A program made the translations under genes and the position numbers. DNA of 64,000 nt from Torreya grandis (lineage: Eukaryota; Streptophyta; Pinopsida; Cupressales; Taxaceae): contig JARHVA010000639.1 of the NCBI GenBank assembly GCA_037957365.1, positions 2,907,001 through 2,971,000 on the forward strand, read 5' to 3'. The notes under the pieces were generated by a model. It searched no databases. It was not told the origin of the DNA and saw nothing but the letters and a program-made list of their open reading frames with translations. This document shows, piece by piece, positions 24,161-37,275 of this stretch (its first letter is position 1; every line of letters starts with the position of its first letter).

Positions 24161-25511
24161 TATCTATCTCAATTTCAATTTATTTTCTTGAAAAGAATAA
24201 GTAAGAAAATAGATATAGTGGTATAAGAAATTGTTTGTTTGTGTACATGTGATTGAGATGATTGTGAAGAGCTCCTCTTTGTCTTAGGAATAATGACATT
24301 TAGATAAGAAAATACTTAAATAAAGGGGGTGTTATATGGATAGAAAGATGGATTGCCTAGTGTAAGCTAGATCCAAGAAGTGTAACCTTACTAGGAGGTT
24401 GTTAATCCACTCTCTTAGAACATTTAAGTTTGAAGGAAATAATAATGAAATACTTGCATAAAATAATAGAAAAGATTGAAAGGGAATACAAGAAGAAATA
24501 AATGCTTGATAAAGGAAATAGACTAATTATAGCAATAAGTGGGTCAATACTAATGCTAAAGAGGTCAGGTTGGGTTCAAAAAATAGGTGGGGACTCTATG
24601 AACAGGCAAAACAATAGAAAGTGGAATTTGGTTATGGATAAGTAGGTGGAAATATCTTGTTATTTCTTACCACATGATTGTTAAGATGACCATCAATAGT
24701 TGGGTAACTATTAACGGTTGAAGGTGACCATCGGCGGTCAGGGTGACCATCGATGATTGTTGTGGGTTCTAAGAAGTGTTGCAAAAAGCTTGGGTTGATG
24801 AGGCCAGTGATCAGGTAGTGTATTATTAAAAGTATGGTTAGGGATGGTAAGTTAGAATATATAATGCAAAAGGGTTTGGGTCAAAAACTAATTAATCAAA
24901 ACTTGAAAACCAAAAATATACTTAACTTCTTTTTTGATAGTTGGTAGCTAATTCGAGAGTGATTTGGGTAGAGTAATGGTATTTTTCTTGAAGACTAATT
25001 TTGGAAAAGGTTCAGGTCTCTATCATAGTTGTTGACTTGCTAGAGGGAAGACATTCAAAGAATTTCTTGATGCTAGAAGCTCCTAATAATTGCTAATTGA
25101 TAGTTTGATTGCTTGTTTGTTAAATGATTGGATTTTTGAATCCTTTTTCACCTCCTTCTCTCTTTTTATAGGCAAAAGAGATGGAGGTGTATGTTCTAAA
25201 AGGGGTGAAACTCATTACACAAATTTAATTTTTTATGCATTAGTTCATTACATGAATTAAATTATGATGTGTTTGGGTTCGCATACAGATTGAGTTTGAG
25301 TGTTTAGGTGGTAGGGACCCAACCTTTGGTGGTCAAGGTGACTATCAATGGTCAAGGGTTGAAGGTCAAGTGGGGTGAAAAGGTAAGTTAGTGATTTGGT
25401 TTAGGTAGTTATCTAACTTGAGTTAGGATCATGGTCGGAGGTTGGGTAATGTTTTGATCTAGGGGTGTTTCGACATTTAGAACTATCATATATGATTTTT
25501 TTATATCTATA
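24161..25511 (-). repeat. LTR L3 (outer 5' LTR) of the Tat composite
   Basis: Matches L1 and L2 from TCTCAATTTC onward and ends in TATCTATA, the decayed form of TGTCTACA. It is 1351 bases long. The palindromic array is at 24665-24760, further units at 25310-25365, and a TATA-like box at about 25163-25172. No primer site precedes it on the left; the sequence there is X2, so the first few LTR bases may be lost. CTCTC follows immediately. Confidence 0.8.
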
Positions 25512-25516
25512 CTCTC
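25512..25516. repeat. Target-site duplication CTCTC, right copy
   Basis: Partner of 5766-5770. Joining the flanks at this duplication gives an uninterrupted outer element. Confidence 0.7.
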
Positions 25517-27056
25517 CTTACTTGATATATGTCAATAAATAAATAAGGAACTCTCCCTTATCTTTGACATGACTAAAACCAATTGATCACACTCAAAATA
25601 CTCATTGGGACACCTCACCTTGACATCTAATGAAGAACCTTAAAGTCATCTTGGTGTACATAGAATGCTTAACTCTTCATACTCAATGAACTAACTATAC
25701 AATCTTCTTACACTCACTATGTTTTCATAGTTTCATTGTGATTTTCAAGATCAAACCTCTGTGATATTTCTTAAGACATGTATAACAAGTTAACCTACTC
25801 TTTAATGATCCTATTCTCATAGACAACTTTACTCTACTGTTCACATTGGTTCTGCAGACTAATCTATGTTCTACTTTATTGTTAAGATAAGTAGAGCACT
25901 ATATAACTTTTCTTGAGCACCTAGATCAATTCAATTCCTCATTATTCATTTCAAGACACTCCATCTGATGTTCATTGAAATACACAAGTATTTACAAGTT
26001 CATTCACTTCTTGAAATATCTTCTAGGTCTTACTATCCCATGGAGTCTTGAAACCCTCATTACATGCTAGTCATTTCATATGCTTCAAATACCCACATCA
26101 TCACCCAAACTAACTATACAAAGCATATATACTTTTTCTTTATGACCTTAAAGTCATATTTAAAATGCATAGGATAAACTCCTTCAAAATTTATGACCAA
26201 AAAATAACTTTGCTACTTACCCTTGTTCACCATTTATCATTCCCATAAGGTAAAATAATCTTCTTAGGTCTTTAGACACTCAGATGCCTCTTCAGATATT
26301 GAAAACACTAAAATGAACAAAGTGAACATAAAATAAGCTCCCTCTTTGTTCTTATACTTGATACCCTCATAATAACACTCATAAATTACAACCTAATCTC
26401 AATATGCATATAAGAAACTTACATTCTTGCATAATTAACCACCTTCAAAAAGCTCTTGAAACTAATTCCAAACCTCAACATAGATCAAGATCACAACAAG
26501 TTGTCTTCATGATTGCTATAGATATTCTTGGCATACACACCTAATCTTGGAGAATGATTGGCTCCCCTTATCTCTATGAGATATTCAAACATTATCATGA
26601 CTATGACTTAGTTTGATCAAGTCATCATACAAATACCTTGTAACCCAACTTTTGTAATTATAGCTTCTCAAACACCTAGGCTTACTTACTTCACGATGAT
26701 ATTAGCACATACCCTTTTAAAAGGCCTAGAACAAGGTTATAAAAGACACATTCATGCCTTGATCTATTCCATCCATGTTATGATCTCAAAACAACTTTAA
26801 ATCAAGTAGATATGAGACACTTAGACTTGTACCTTTCTCTCAACATCTATTCAATGCCCTTCTAGACTCGGATGTCAACTTAGGATTGAATTTTAACTTG
26901 TCTTATACATAATCCTTCTTCTTAGTCAACTCTGCTAGTGCCATCATTCTTTGTTAAACCATCATCACAATCATGATAAACATTTTCATCATCATATTTC
27001 AAGCTTGTGCTTCTTAGAATCACCTTTAGGCTATGAAGCCTCATTCAAAAAACCAT
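25517..27056 (-). other. 5' internal region of the SIRE-like non-autonomous element
   Basis: About 1.5 kb between the Tat insertion and the primer site at 27057. No Gag or Pol motif could be found on the minus strand, and the other half of the interior (5470-5770) also lacks one. The interior is therefore under 2 kb against LTRs of 2.8-3.7 kb, which is the layout of a large non-autonomous LTR element. Confidence 0.5.
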
Positions 27057-27068
27057 GATATGATACCA
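27057..27068 (-). other. Primer binding site of the SIRE-like element
   Basis: The minus strand reads TGGTATCATATC, two bases inside the LTR. The SIRE-like copia (38204-38215) and the Tork copia (59851-59862) have TGGTATCA with the same two-base gap. It would pair with the 3' end of initiator-methionine tRNA. Confidence 0.65.
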
Positions 27069-27070
27069 AT

Positions 27071-29878
27071 TATTGGAAGCATATCCATTAAGATGGTGGT
27101 GGTGGGGGGGGGGGGTAAATCAGTGCCTTTAAAAAAATCATTAAATTTTGCTTATCATTCATGAATAGTTCATTCAAATACATACATCAACCAATGCATA
27201 AACAAACAACCACATAAGCATACAACATATGAACACAAGAGATATGTGGGAAACCCTCATGGGGGATATACCCCACTAAATCACAACTTGGAATATATTC
27301 CTATAAGAAATGAATCAAGATTTAGTGAGGCACCAACCCCACAAGGAGCATCAACCCCTCACTAATCAAGCACCAACTCAACTAGGACTTTAGTAAGCAC
27401 TAACTTGCAATGAGGCACCAAAACCTTAAGTGACTCAACACCAAATCATAAAATTAAATAACACTTCTAAAACCACAAAATTTCAAGGTATCTCTCATTC
27501 CTTCTTTAAAAATCAAGAACTTATCCAAGACCAACTTGATCACCTCAAGACACGTTGTTGTTCAACCAATAGATGGTGACCTCCTATTAAAATCTATATC
27601 TTCTCTTTATCTTCATCATAATCATTGTCATACATTATGAACATGTATTTTATACATATTTTATAGTCTCTCTATATAAAATCAAATCATTCAAATCTTA
27701 TCAACCTTATACCCCTCTCAAAATAGCCTTTAGGCTTCTTCGCTCAACATACATCTTACTAGGCTTATTAGGTCAATTGACCTTAACATCCACATGTAAA
27801 AACTTGGTTATATGTTCATAATAGTCTCTATCCAATATTTTTATGGTACTAAATACCACCTAATTATTCACAATATACTCTCTTATTATCTCATTATAAC
27901 CTTCTCCACAACACACACATAATTAGCCCAAATAGGCCTTATATAAATACACATCACTAGATCACTTAAACTCTTTGTCAAAAAAATAACTAATCCATCA
28001 AGTTCAAACCCAAAAAATGTATGAGTACATGTTACACATAATAAAAAATCAAAATAATATCACCATTAGGTCTTCCAAAAACATTTACACCACCTTCTCT
28101 TCTTAGGCCTACTAGAGAACTAATTGTAATTAGGTCTATCCTTTTCATAGAATAACTTAAACATCTATGGACCAGATGGCCCTCAAAAAAGAAATAAAAC
28201 CTTTAAATTTTTTTTATAGGAAACTCAGATAACCTAATCCATTTTCAATAAGTTACAAATCCTTTTCTCACACTTTGAGAGCACCATTAGGCCTTAAATA
28301 CTTGTTAGGCCTAACTACCCCAAAAACACTATTTTTAAAGATGAAACTCCTACCCCATATAGAATTAAATTATAGGAAAAATAAACATATATATTTAAAA
28401 TTAATTAACTCAGGGTCATCAAAAATTCCATTAGACATCTTATATCAGGCTCAAAAGACTCAAGAACACCTCATCAAAAAATTCACTAAGAACTGTCAAT
28501 TTGCTCATAACTTAATCATTGGCAATTTGACCTCAAAAATCAATATAAGAACTTTAAAACACTTTTATTAATGTAAAAGATAATATTTAATATTTATAAC
28601 ATCATAATATTATTTATACACTTCTAAAATGGGCATAATGACTTAGGAACATCTATCTTCATAACACATAAAAATGCCTAAATGCTCCAAAACATAGTCC
28701 AGATGAATGTTGTCTTTAGATTATGTAAGGACACTTAAAAGACATATAATGAAGAATAATAGTTCCTATGTTACTTATATAATAGACTATAATATAAATA
28801 TCATAATTTATAATGACAACTATCGGTCTTGCAAAATAATTTGTTAAGCTTCTCTTTCATAGTTATTACTCAACCAAACAAGTCATTTTTGGCTTCCATA
28901 ATTCAACTTCTTAAACTAAATATAAAACTTATATAAATAATTTATAGGTCATATATATCCAAAATAACATTAATATATGAACTATATATATTAAATCATG
29001 ATATAACATCTCAAACTCATCACTCCATCTTCCATACCTAGGACTGTCATTTTGCCTTGAGGACTAGTCACGGTGATTATGTCTTTCAGCACCTATGTGG
29101 GCACTTTTAGGAAATATTGATACATGTGTATGATATTATGAGATAATTAGGTAACTATCATATAGATATATATCATGGTGCATTGACAATACTGGTTTTG
29201 TAGACCAATCTCTCAAGTGTACATCTTCATTAGATAGGTCATTTTGTGAATAACATTTTCAATGACCTCCAAAAAATATAACCCATATGGACATGTGTTA
29301 AATGTATTTAAAACAAAAACCCGTCATTATATTCATTCCTAATCTAATATAACTCATCCCTAATCTCATTCTCACTTCTACCTGGTTTTTCTCACTATCT
29401 TTCTCATTAGGTCTTTTAACAATATGTTCAATTCCATGATTGATTTAGCACTATTGAGGTTTGGAACTTGATTAGAAACCACCATTAACATGAATTAAAA
29501 TTCAAAATATTAAACCACCATTCATTATTTAACTTTTACTTAGTCAACCCTACCTCCTATGCCAAAATTTTGAGAAGCAAGCACTTATCTAGGGGGTCCT
29601 CTTACTCACATGATAAACCAATTCCACCTAGAGGTACCTATAAGATTCTACTCCATGATGTAATCATAAAACTAGGTCATCCAATACATTTTGAGCCATT
29701 TACATCAATATATTACATATTGGGTCACTATGAGCATTTTAGGAGGGTTTTAGTCTAGTTTCCATTCTTAACATTTATTTATAAAGATCTACCCCTAAAA
29801 CCAATTACTAATGTTTGTAAATCATTGTTATGACCCTTTGCCATCTCCACAAGATCTTAGCTTCCCATGCAATAGTCA
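27071..29878 (-). repeat. 5' LTR of the SIRE-like element (right copy, truncated)
   Basis: Starts TATTGGAAGC (TG changed to TA) and includes a run of 12 G at 27104-27115 followed by TAAATCAG, a CACCAACC block at about 27327-27375, and long stretches alignable to 1799-4575. Similarity stops at ATGCAATAGTCA near 29878, while the left copy seems to continue for ~0.9 kb. No duplication matching the left flank of 1799 is found, consistent with loss of the end. Confidence 0.65.
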
Positions 29879-30393
29879 TAATGTCCTTTAGATTGTAATT
29901 TAGGTATATGTACCTTAATCAAATGCTTAGTGTATCCCATATAGTCTTTATGAATTGCACTTCTTATCTCAATATCATTTTTTAAAAATAAGTATCCTAT
30001 TGGTCATTCTATTAGATAACAAATTATTTGAATCTATAGGAGTAATTTCACCTTATAGCTCATGATAAAGGTTAGTGAAGCCTTTTGAAACATTGATATT
30101 TTATTTTGAAAATAACATGATTCCATCAATTCTAATGGCTTTGTTATGGCTTGCACAACACATACTAATTTATTATAAATCATGGTACCCATTCTTTTAT
30201 CTCTTGAAGTCTGGTCCTACTTTCGATTGTAGTCTAGTCAGTTTTTACCGAGGATGAAGGTATTATTTGATGTAAAATTAAGCCTTAGAAGTATTTTCAT
30301 TATGTATACCAAGTCTAAGCAATGAAGTTTAATAAATAACACTTTGTTAAATAATGGAATTTGAAATAATTTTGCCTTTACTTTGCTAATTAG
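29879..30393. other. No gene recognised
   Basis: AT-rich sequence between the truncated LTR and the 56-bp repeat array. Short frames on the plus strand show no family motif. Confidence 0.4.
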
Positions 30394-31052
30394 GATCAGA
30401 AGCTCGATTAGATATGTGGGGGGTATTTTAGTATTTCAATGAAAATTGGGCTTGAAGCCTCGATTAGGTCTAAGGGGCCACATCAACCCTTTCCCTATGT
30501 AAGTCATGATTTTAAGCTTGACTAGGTCTTATGGGATTCATATCCCCTTTCATTTATTAATCAGGTCTGAAGGCATGATTAGGTAAAGGGGGCTCCTTGT
30601 CCCCCTTCTTTAGTTAATTGGGTCTAAAGGTCTGATTAGGTCGAGGGGGAATTCACAGACCCCTCATTTTGGAGATTGGGTCTAAAAACATGATAAATTT
30701 TTTTGAGGCTTCATGTCCTCTTCCCCATATCTATTAGGCCCAAAATCCCAATGAAATCTATGGGGGTCTCTCAACCCCCTTCATGTGCAAATCAAGATTG
30801 CATGCTTGATTAAGCTTGTGGAGGTTTTTCAACCCCTACCCCATGGACATAATGTTTTTAATATGATGTTATATATGGTGTATTTATAAATAAATCCTAA
30901 TTACTATCAGGATTTAAATCCTGATAAGGTATACAAGAGACTTTGGGTATTTCCCCTTTATAAATTAAGCTTGAAGGCATGATTAGGACTATGGGGGCCT
31001 CTTGGAACCAATCCTTTAAAAATCAAGCCCAAATACATGACTATAATTATCT
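30394..31052. repeat. Degenerate tandem array, period about 56 bp
   Basis: Units start near 30394, 30447, 30508, 30563, 30619, 30675, 30738 and 30793, with two more near 30962 and 31018. The common text is GGTCTGAAGGCATGATTAGG, then TCTATGGGGG and a pyrimidine-rich CCCCTT half. Spacing varies from 53 to 63 bases. The G-run and the following C-run could pair within a unit. About 110 bases (30850-30960) of unrelated AT-rich sequence split the array. Confidence 0.7.
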
Positions 31053-32660
31053 CACTCTCTATCCTCCTTTTTAGTGTTATTTGGGATTTTTAGCCTAATT
31101 TGGTCTAGGATGTTGATAGGCTAGAAAATCCCAATAGGGTCTATAAATAAAACAAATTACAAGTTGGATTTTTCCCATAAATTTTGACCTATTGTTTGGT
31201 TTTCTGCTCTGATTGTGGCATCGGAATTTTTTTTCTCCCTCTTTGTAATGGTCTTATTTTTGTGGAAATAATATAAATTATAAAATCTATAAATGTTTTA
31301 ATATTTAGACTTTGTTGTGGATAATAAATTTAATGATTTTTATATCTTTCACCTTTACCAAGGAAATAATGTGCTTTGTTTTATTTTTTTAAAAAGAATT
31401 GTAAGGGGAAGAAAAGTGTAAAGTTCAAGGTGGACCCTTCAGCAATAAGCATGTGATAAAGAGTATTCGTTAATGTTTTAGTATTTAGTGCCTTTGAAAA
31501 GTGTTTTCTATCCATTAGATCTTGGATATGGTGGGTGGATATCATTTAATTGATGCAACCCAATTTTGGGGGGAAATTTTGTCTCTTTCCTTGGACATTG
31601 TTAAGGGTTGGTTCATTTTCAATTAGAGGATAGAATAAAGGAGGAGTCTCTTTTATTTTTTCCTTTTCTCTCTTTCCTAGCTAGTGTTTCATCATTTTCA
31701 TGGGGGAATATGTTTTGATAAACATGCAATTTTAATTCAACTGATTGTGGTGAATCAAAACTCATGTTTCAAGCAATATTTTATCAATTGAAAGGCCATG
31801 GAGTTTTTTGTTAATTATTTAAACATTTATATGGTGATTTTTTTAATATTTATTCATATATAAATTATCCATAGATTCTAGCATCATCTTTGTTTATGAA
31901 TGCATGTCTATTAGTCAAGTAAGATATTGATTTCATGGATTTCATCAAATCAAACATATCAAATCTATGTACATTACAGAACAAGCTGAATTATTTCATC
32001 TTTCCCCTTATCTTTTGATCTTTATTATGTATTTTTTAAGTTTAGAGTAGATATAAAATTGCAGCCTGAGTTTACAAGTTATATCTTGATTGCAAATTTT
32101 ACTCATTATTGTTTATCAAATGATTTATTGATGTATGTAATGATATGTTATTGAATCAACTATAAATTCTTGTTGAATCTAAATTTGATGATTTTATTGG
32201 GAAATTTATTTACACTTGTTTTTCCTTGTTGTGTGCCTAAACCACACATCAACATACTAATAGATTAACACCACCTCTCATTTTTTCAAGCTTAGATTTC
32301 TACCAGCATGCCCCTTGAAATTTAATAGTTTCACAATAGCCAACTAGGATATATAATATGCCATGATTTGGTGATATAGACCATGGGGAGATTTATTCTC
32401 CTTTAAAAAGAAGAAAGATAGATTCACACCATGTCTAAGTTGGTGTGCCAAACTACCCATCAACAAATTGACACTAGAAGGAAGGTTTATACTTGAAATT
32501 AAACTTAAATTTTTATGAGACATTAACCAAATTAAGACATTCTAGGTATTAAAATAGAAAATAGAAGAATAACCATGAGTTCAAAATATATTAAGGGTGA
32601 TTTTGAGAATTATACTACACATAACACATAAACACTAGAAGTAACAAAGGAAAATCCAAA
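31053..32660. other. Unassigned, possibly LTR and leader of the gag relic that follows
   Basis: No coding motif. Its place upstream of a plus-strand gag suggests an LTR and leader. TGGCATCGGAA at 31217 is of the right general form for a primer site, but no paired LTR was found in the window, so this stays a guess. Confidence 0.25.
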
Positions 32661-34440
32661 TCTAGACATATCCATTCAGCTAATGGTTCACCAAAATATG
32701 TTGTTCTATTTGTCAATCCTTTTACTATCCATCTAAACCCATTAATGGATATTACTTGGTTTGGTGGAGGTAATTTCCCTATGAATATTTTAGGATTTAT
32801 CCATGTTTTACCTAGAAACCTTGATAAATTATGTGATATGTATGTACATGGTGGGATTCAAACTGTAGAAGAATATATACAAGCTTTACAAGATGCCATA
32901 ATAAGACCTCATATTCAACATGAGAATGTGGTATATTGATTTCCATTTACACTATGGATGAAATGGCTTATGGCTTCTTCCTTGGATTGCCATATGGATC
33001 TATATCATATTGGAATAATCTTGAAACTATGTTTGTTAATCATTTCAGATTGCCTATTGATCCTGTAATCTTATATCATCAATTTTATATACCCATAGGG
33101 AACCAAATGATCTAATGAGTATGTTTAACACTCATTTCCATAAGTTTTTCAAGAGGTTGAAAGATTTATACACAAAAAGGAATAGATTGTTATCTAAACC
33201 TATTTAAGAGATTTAGATCCCATGACTTATAGGTTTTTTATAAAAACTCTTACAATACTCACATATTTATATTTGGCATATCATGAATCCATCACTATAG
33301 AACAAAAAATTATGCTACAAGGATATGTGTTGGTCTATTAACCTCATTGGATACACGAGTGTGTATAATAAAAGTAAAATGGTTAATTAATAATCATATA
33401 AAACACCCTAATATTGAACTCACTTGTAGGTGCCATGTATTCAAACCATAACCAAATTTATAATCTAACTCCTTTAAATTACATGACTTTGAATCAATTT
33501 GTTCCATGGAATCATATGTTACCTCAAGGATATAACTAACAAATGTTTCTCATATCCTATAAAAGCATTGATGTTACACCTAACAAGAGTGGTCATGCTA
33601 GTCAAAATGGAAATCAATAGGTTGGATCAATGCTAATAAACAATCAAACACTTGATAATATTATTCCTAATCAAATGACATCCATTTCTCCCATATTTAT
33701 GAATGTTATAATGCCTATAATTAACACTATTCCATAAAATAGAAATAATCAAAATTAAAATGTGAACCCTAAAATAGGAAATTTATAGTAGATGTTTTAA
33801 TGATTGACAAATGACATGGTTTATTTGTGAATAAAATTACCTAAAAATTATAATCACTCCATGAATAACCCTCCTTATAAAAAAAAAAAATTCCAGAGGA
33901 CTAATCATCAATGGAATACCAGACCTAGTAATGGAGGTGTGTCTAATCCTCTTGATAACATGAATCAATCTAATGCCAATGTTATAAATACATAAATTTG
34001 GATGTTTTGGAATTTCCCACTTGGTTTATACTACATAATATACCTAAACATGTTGAAACTGATTGTTCTAATTTCAAATTGATTTAAAACATTTTTCAAA
34101 AGGAAATGGATAATATAGAGATAATACTTGCACTTGAGAATAATTTGAATCAAGCTAGAGGGAATTCAAACACCAACTTAATATTAGAGAAATAAAAACC
34201 ATACATAAAGGTGATAATGAGCCAAAAGATAATTTGGAAGAAGTTGAAGCCTTTTGACAATACCAAAAAGGAAATAATTTCATGTTGAGGAGCAAGCGGC
34301 AAACACCTTGATAAATACTACTCCAAAAATCAATTATGTTCCACTTTATGAAAATTACAACAATAATTCCAATAATTTTCAACACTAGTCCACATGTCTT
34401 AACAAGGGGGCGTGTACATCTCCATGATAAAGATAAAGTG
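32661..34440 (+). pseudogene. Ty3/gypsy gag relic (broken)
   Basis: Plus-strand frames give, in order, DITWFGGGNFP, then MYVHGGIQTVEEYIQALQDAI and EHENVVY-like text, and then, after a frame change, AYGFFLGLPYGSISYWNNLETMFVNHFRL and THFHKFFKRLKDLY. This is the retrotransposon Gag core pattern (an acidic helix, FxxxLxxxAxxWFxxLPxxSIxxWxxLxxxFxxxF, then a YxxRFxxFxxxL-like helix). After 33400 the text is Asn/Gln/Pro-rich, as in gypsy Gag C-termini; no zinc knuckle was identified. No pol follows before the (AG)n tract, so the element is truncated. Confidence 0.6.
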
Positions 34441-35604
<1,164 letters not shown>

Positions 35605-36042
35605 ATTGTGATCTTTTGGTCTAGGCGCTAATTCCTAAGAATCATTCTTTTATATTTGATTTAATTATTCATCCATAGCCTTAACCCAATTCTCATCATG
35701 TTTAGCATCTACAAACATTCTAGGCTAAATTTTAGATAATAAAGAGAAATTAACTTGTTTATATTCACTTACCATCATTCTTTTGGTGTGAATTCCTTCA
35801 TTTATGTCACTGATGATGTCAATTTCATTATGATTTCTCTAAACATATTTGGATGGAGTTTTGGTGCCCTTTTTCTCCTTATTCTCATCTTCATCTGATT
35901 CTTCAAAGATTTCCTCTTCAATGATTTCAGAAATGTCTACTAGATCATTGATTCTTTGTGTTTCATCTTCTTCTATCCTGACACTTGCACTTTCAACAAT
36001 TTTCTTAGTTATTTATTTATAACATTTATAAGCTTTAACTTT
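35605..36042 (-). pseudogene. Integrase C-terminus to RT linker (decayed)
   Basis: No long frame. Acidic, Ser/Glu-rich peptides on the minus strand (EDEETQRI-like, about 35900-35990) fit the variable spacer between copia integrase and RT. Confidence 0.5.
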
Positions 36043-36950
36043 TCAAGAATAACCAAGAAATATACCTTTATCTACTCTATATTCAAACTTACCAAGTTTT
36101 TCATCAGTTTTATTTATGAAGCATTTACTACCAAAAAATCTAAAATAATCAACTATTACTGGTTTGTCTTTCCATAGCCCATAAGGAGTCTTGTCACTAT
36201 TAACTCTTAATAATGATTTAGTATAAATATGCATTGTTGTACAAAATACCTCTCTCCAATATTTATCTACCATCTTGGATTCATTTAGCATTGTCCTCAC
36301 CATCTCCTGAACTATTCTATTTTTTTGTTCAACTACTCCATTTTGTTGTGGAGTTTTGGTTGTTGAATAATATCTCTTTATTCCATGATCTTCACAAAAC
36401 TCAATAAATTGATCTGACATGAATTATCCTCCTTGATCCAATCTTAGATACTTAATATTCAAACTATTTTCATTCTCAACTAATGCTTTGAATGCTTTGA
36501 AATATCTAAAATCTTCTAATTTTTTCTTTAAAAACATTACCCAAGTCATACGTGAAAAATCATCAATAAGTAACATGAAATATTTATCACCTTGAGTACT
36601 TTGAGTCTTCATAGTTCCACATAGATCAATGTGAAAAAGCTCTAGCATTTGAGTGGTTGAGTACTCTTTTGTTTTGAATCACCTTCTAGCTTGCTTCTCA
36701 TGTTGACGAGGTTTACAAAGCGTGTCAGATGGCTTTTTAATCTTTGGAAGATTTCTGACTGATTTATTTTTTATGATGTTGACAAGATTAAAAAAATTTA
36801 TGTTCCCAATTCTCTTGTGCCATATCCAAATTTATTCAATCTGACTCAAACAACATCTTTGACCTTTGATGTTTGATAGCATATACAAGTAATTGCCTAT
36901 TCTCTGAGCATCTACAACCAAAACATCTGAATCTTTTCTTCTAATTTCAC
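36043..36950 (-). pseudogene. Copia integrase (broken)
   Basis: The minus strand from ~36880: WHKRIGNINF (the second zinc-binding histidine replaced by N) and a cysteine pair region; then LELFHIDLCGTM (first catalytic D), LLIDDFSRMTWVMFLKKK, YLRLDQGG (second D), YYSTTKTPQQNGVVEQKNR (E) and the conserved core end PYGLWKDKPVIVDYFRFFGSKCF to IFLGYS. Two open pieces (36043-36420 and 36424-36648) meet at a stop between the second D and MSDQF. All three DDE residues are still readable. Confidence 0.85.
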
Positions 36951-36954
36951 AACC

Positions 36955-37236
36955 TTATGCATAAAAATTTAGTGTGTGCTCCTGATCACACATTTGACTT
37001 ACACTCAAAATATTATGCTTAAGACCTTCTACATATAAAACATTTTTACTTTTAGTTCTACCATTATCCAAACTTAGTGTACCTTTTCTAGCAATTTTGG
37101 CAGTAGTATTGTCTCCAAATTTCACTGTGCCACCATTGATCTTCTTCAAGGTTATAAACTTGATCTTGTCTCTTGTCATGTGCCTTGAACATCCACTATC
37201 AATGAACCATGGATTTTCTTCATTTCTTACATGCAA
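36955..37236 (-). pseudogene. Copia aspartic protease (fragment)
   Basis: An open stretch of 93 residues with NPWFIDSGCSRHMT, the copia protease active site, then VKFGDNTTAKIARKGTL and KNVLYVEGLKHNILSVSQMCD. It is complete as a domain, though its connections to gag and integrase contain stops. Confidence 0.85.
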
Positions 37237-37275
37237 AGCTATCTAAACCAACATAGAATCTTTAGGTTATTTCTT

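Larger units (their letters stand above)
5771..25511 (-). mobile_element. Tat-type Ty3/gypsy composite with three LTRs
   Basis: Order along the plus strand: LTR L1, post-pol region X1, pol (reversed), a gag remnant, a primer site, LTR L2, a second post-pol region X2, LTR L3. The element is read on the minus strand. X1 and X2 match along their whole length, and L1, L2 and L3 match each other. Only L1 and L3 are flanked by the duplication CTCTC, so the whole block behaves as one insertion. It was probably expanded by unequal recombination between LTRs, after which gag-pol was deleted from the right unit. The lineage call rests on two RNase H domains, the second with an FFDGS motif, and on the long region after pol with an antisense reading frame. 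Confidence 0.8.
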
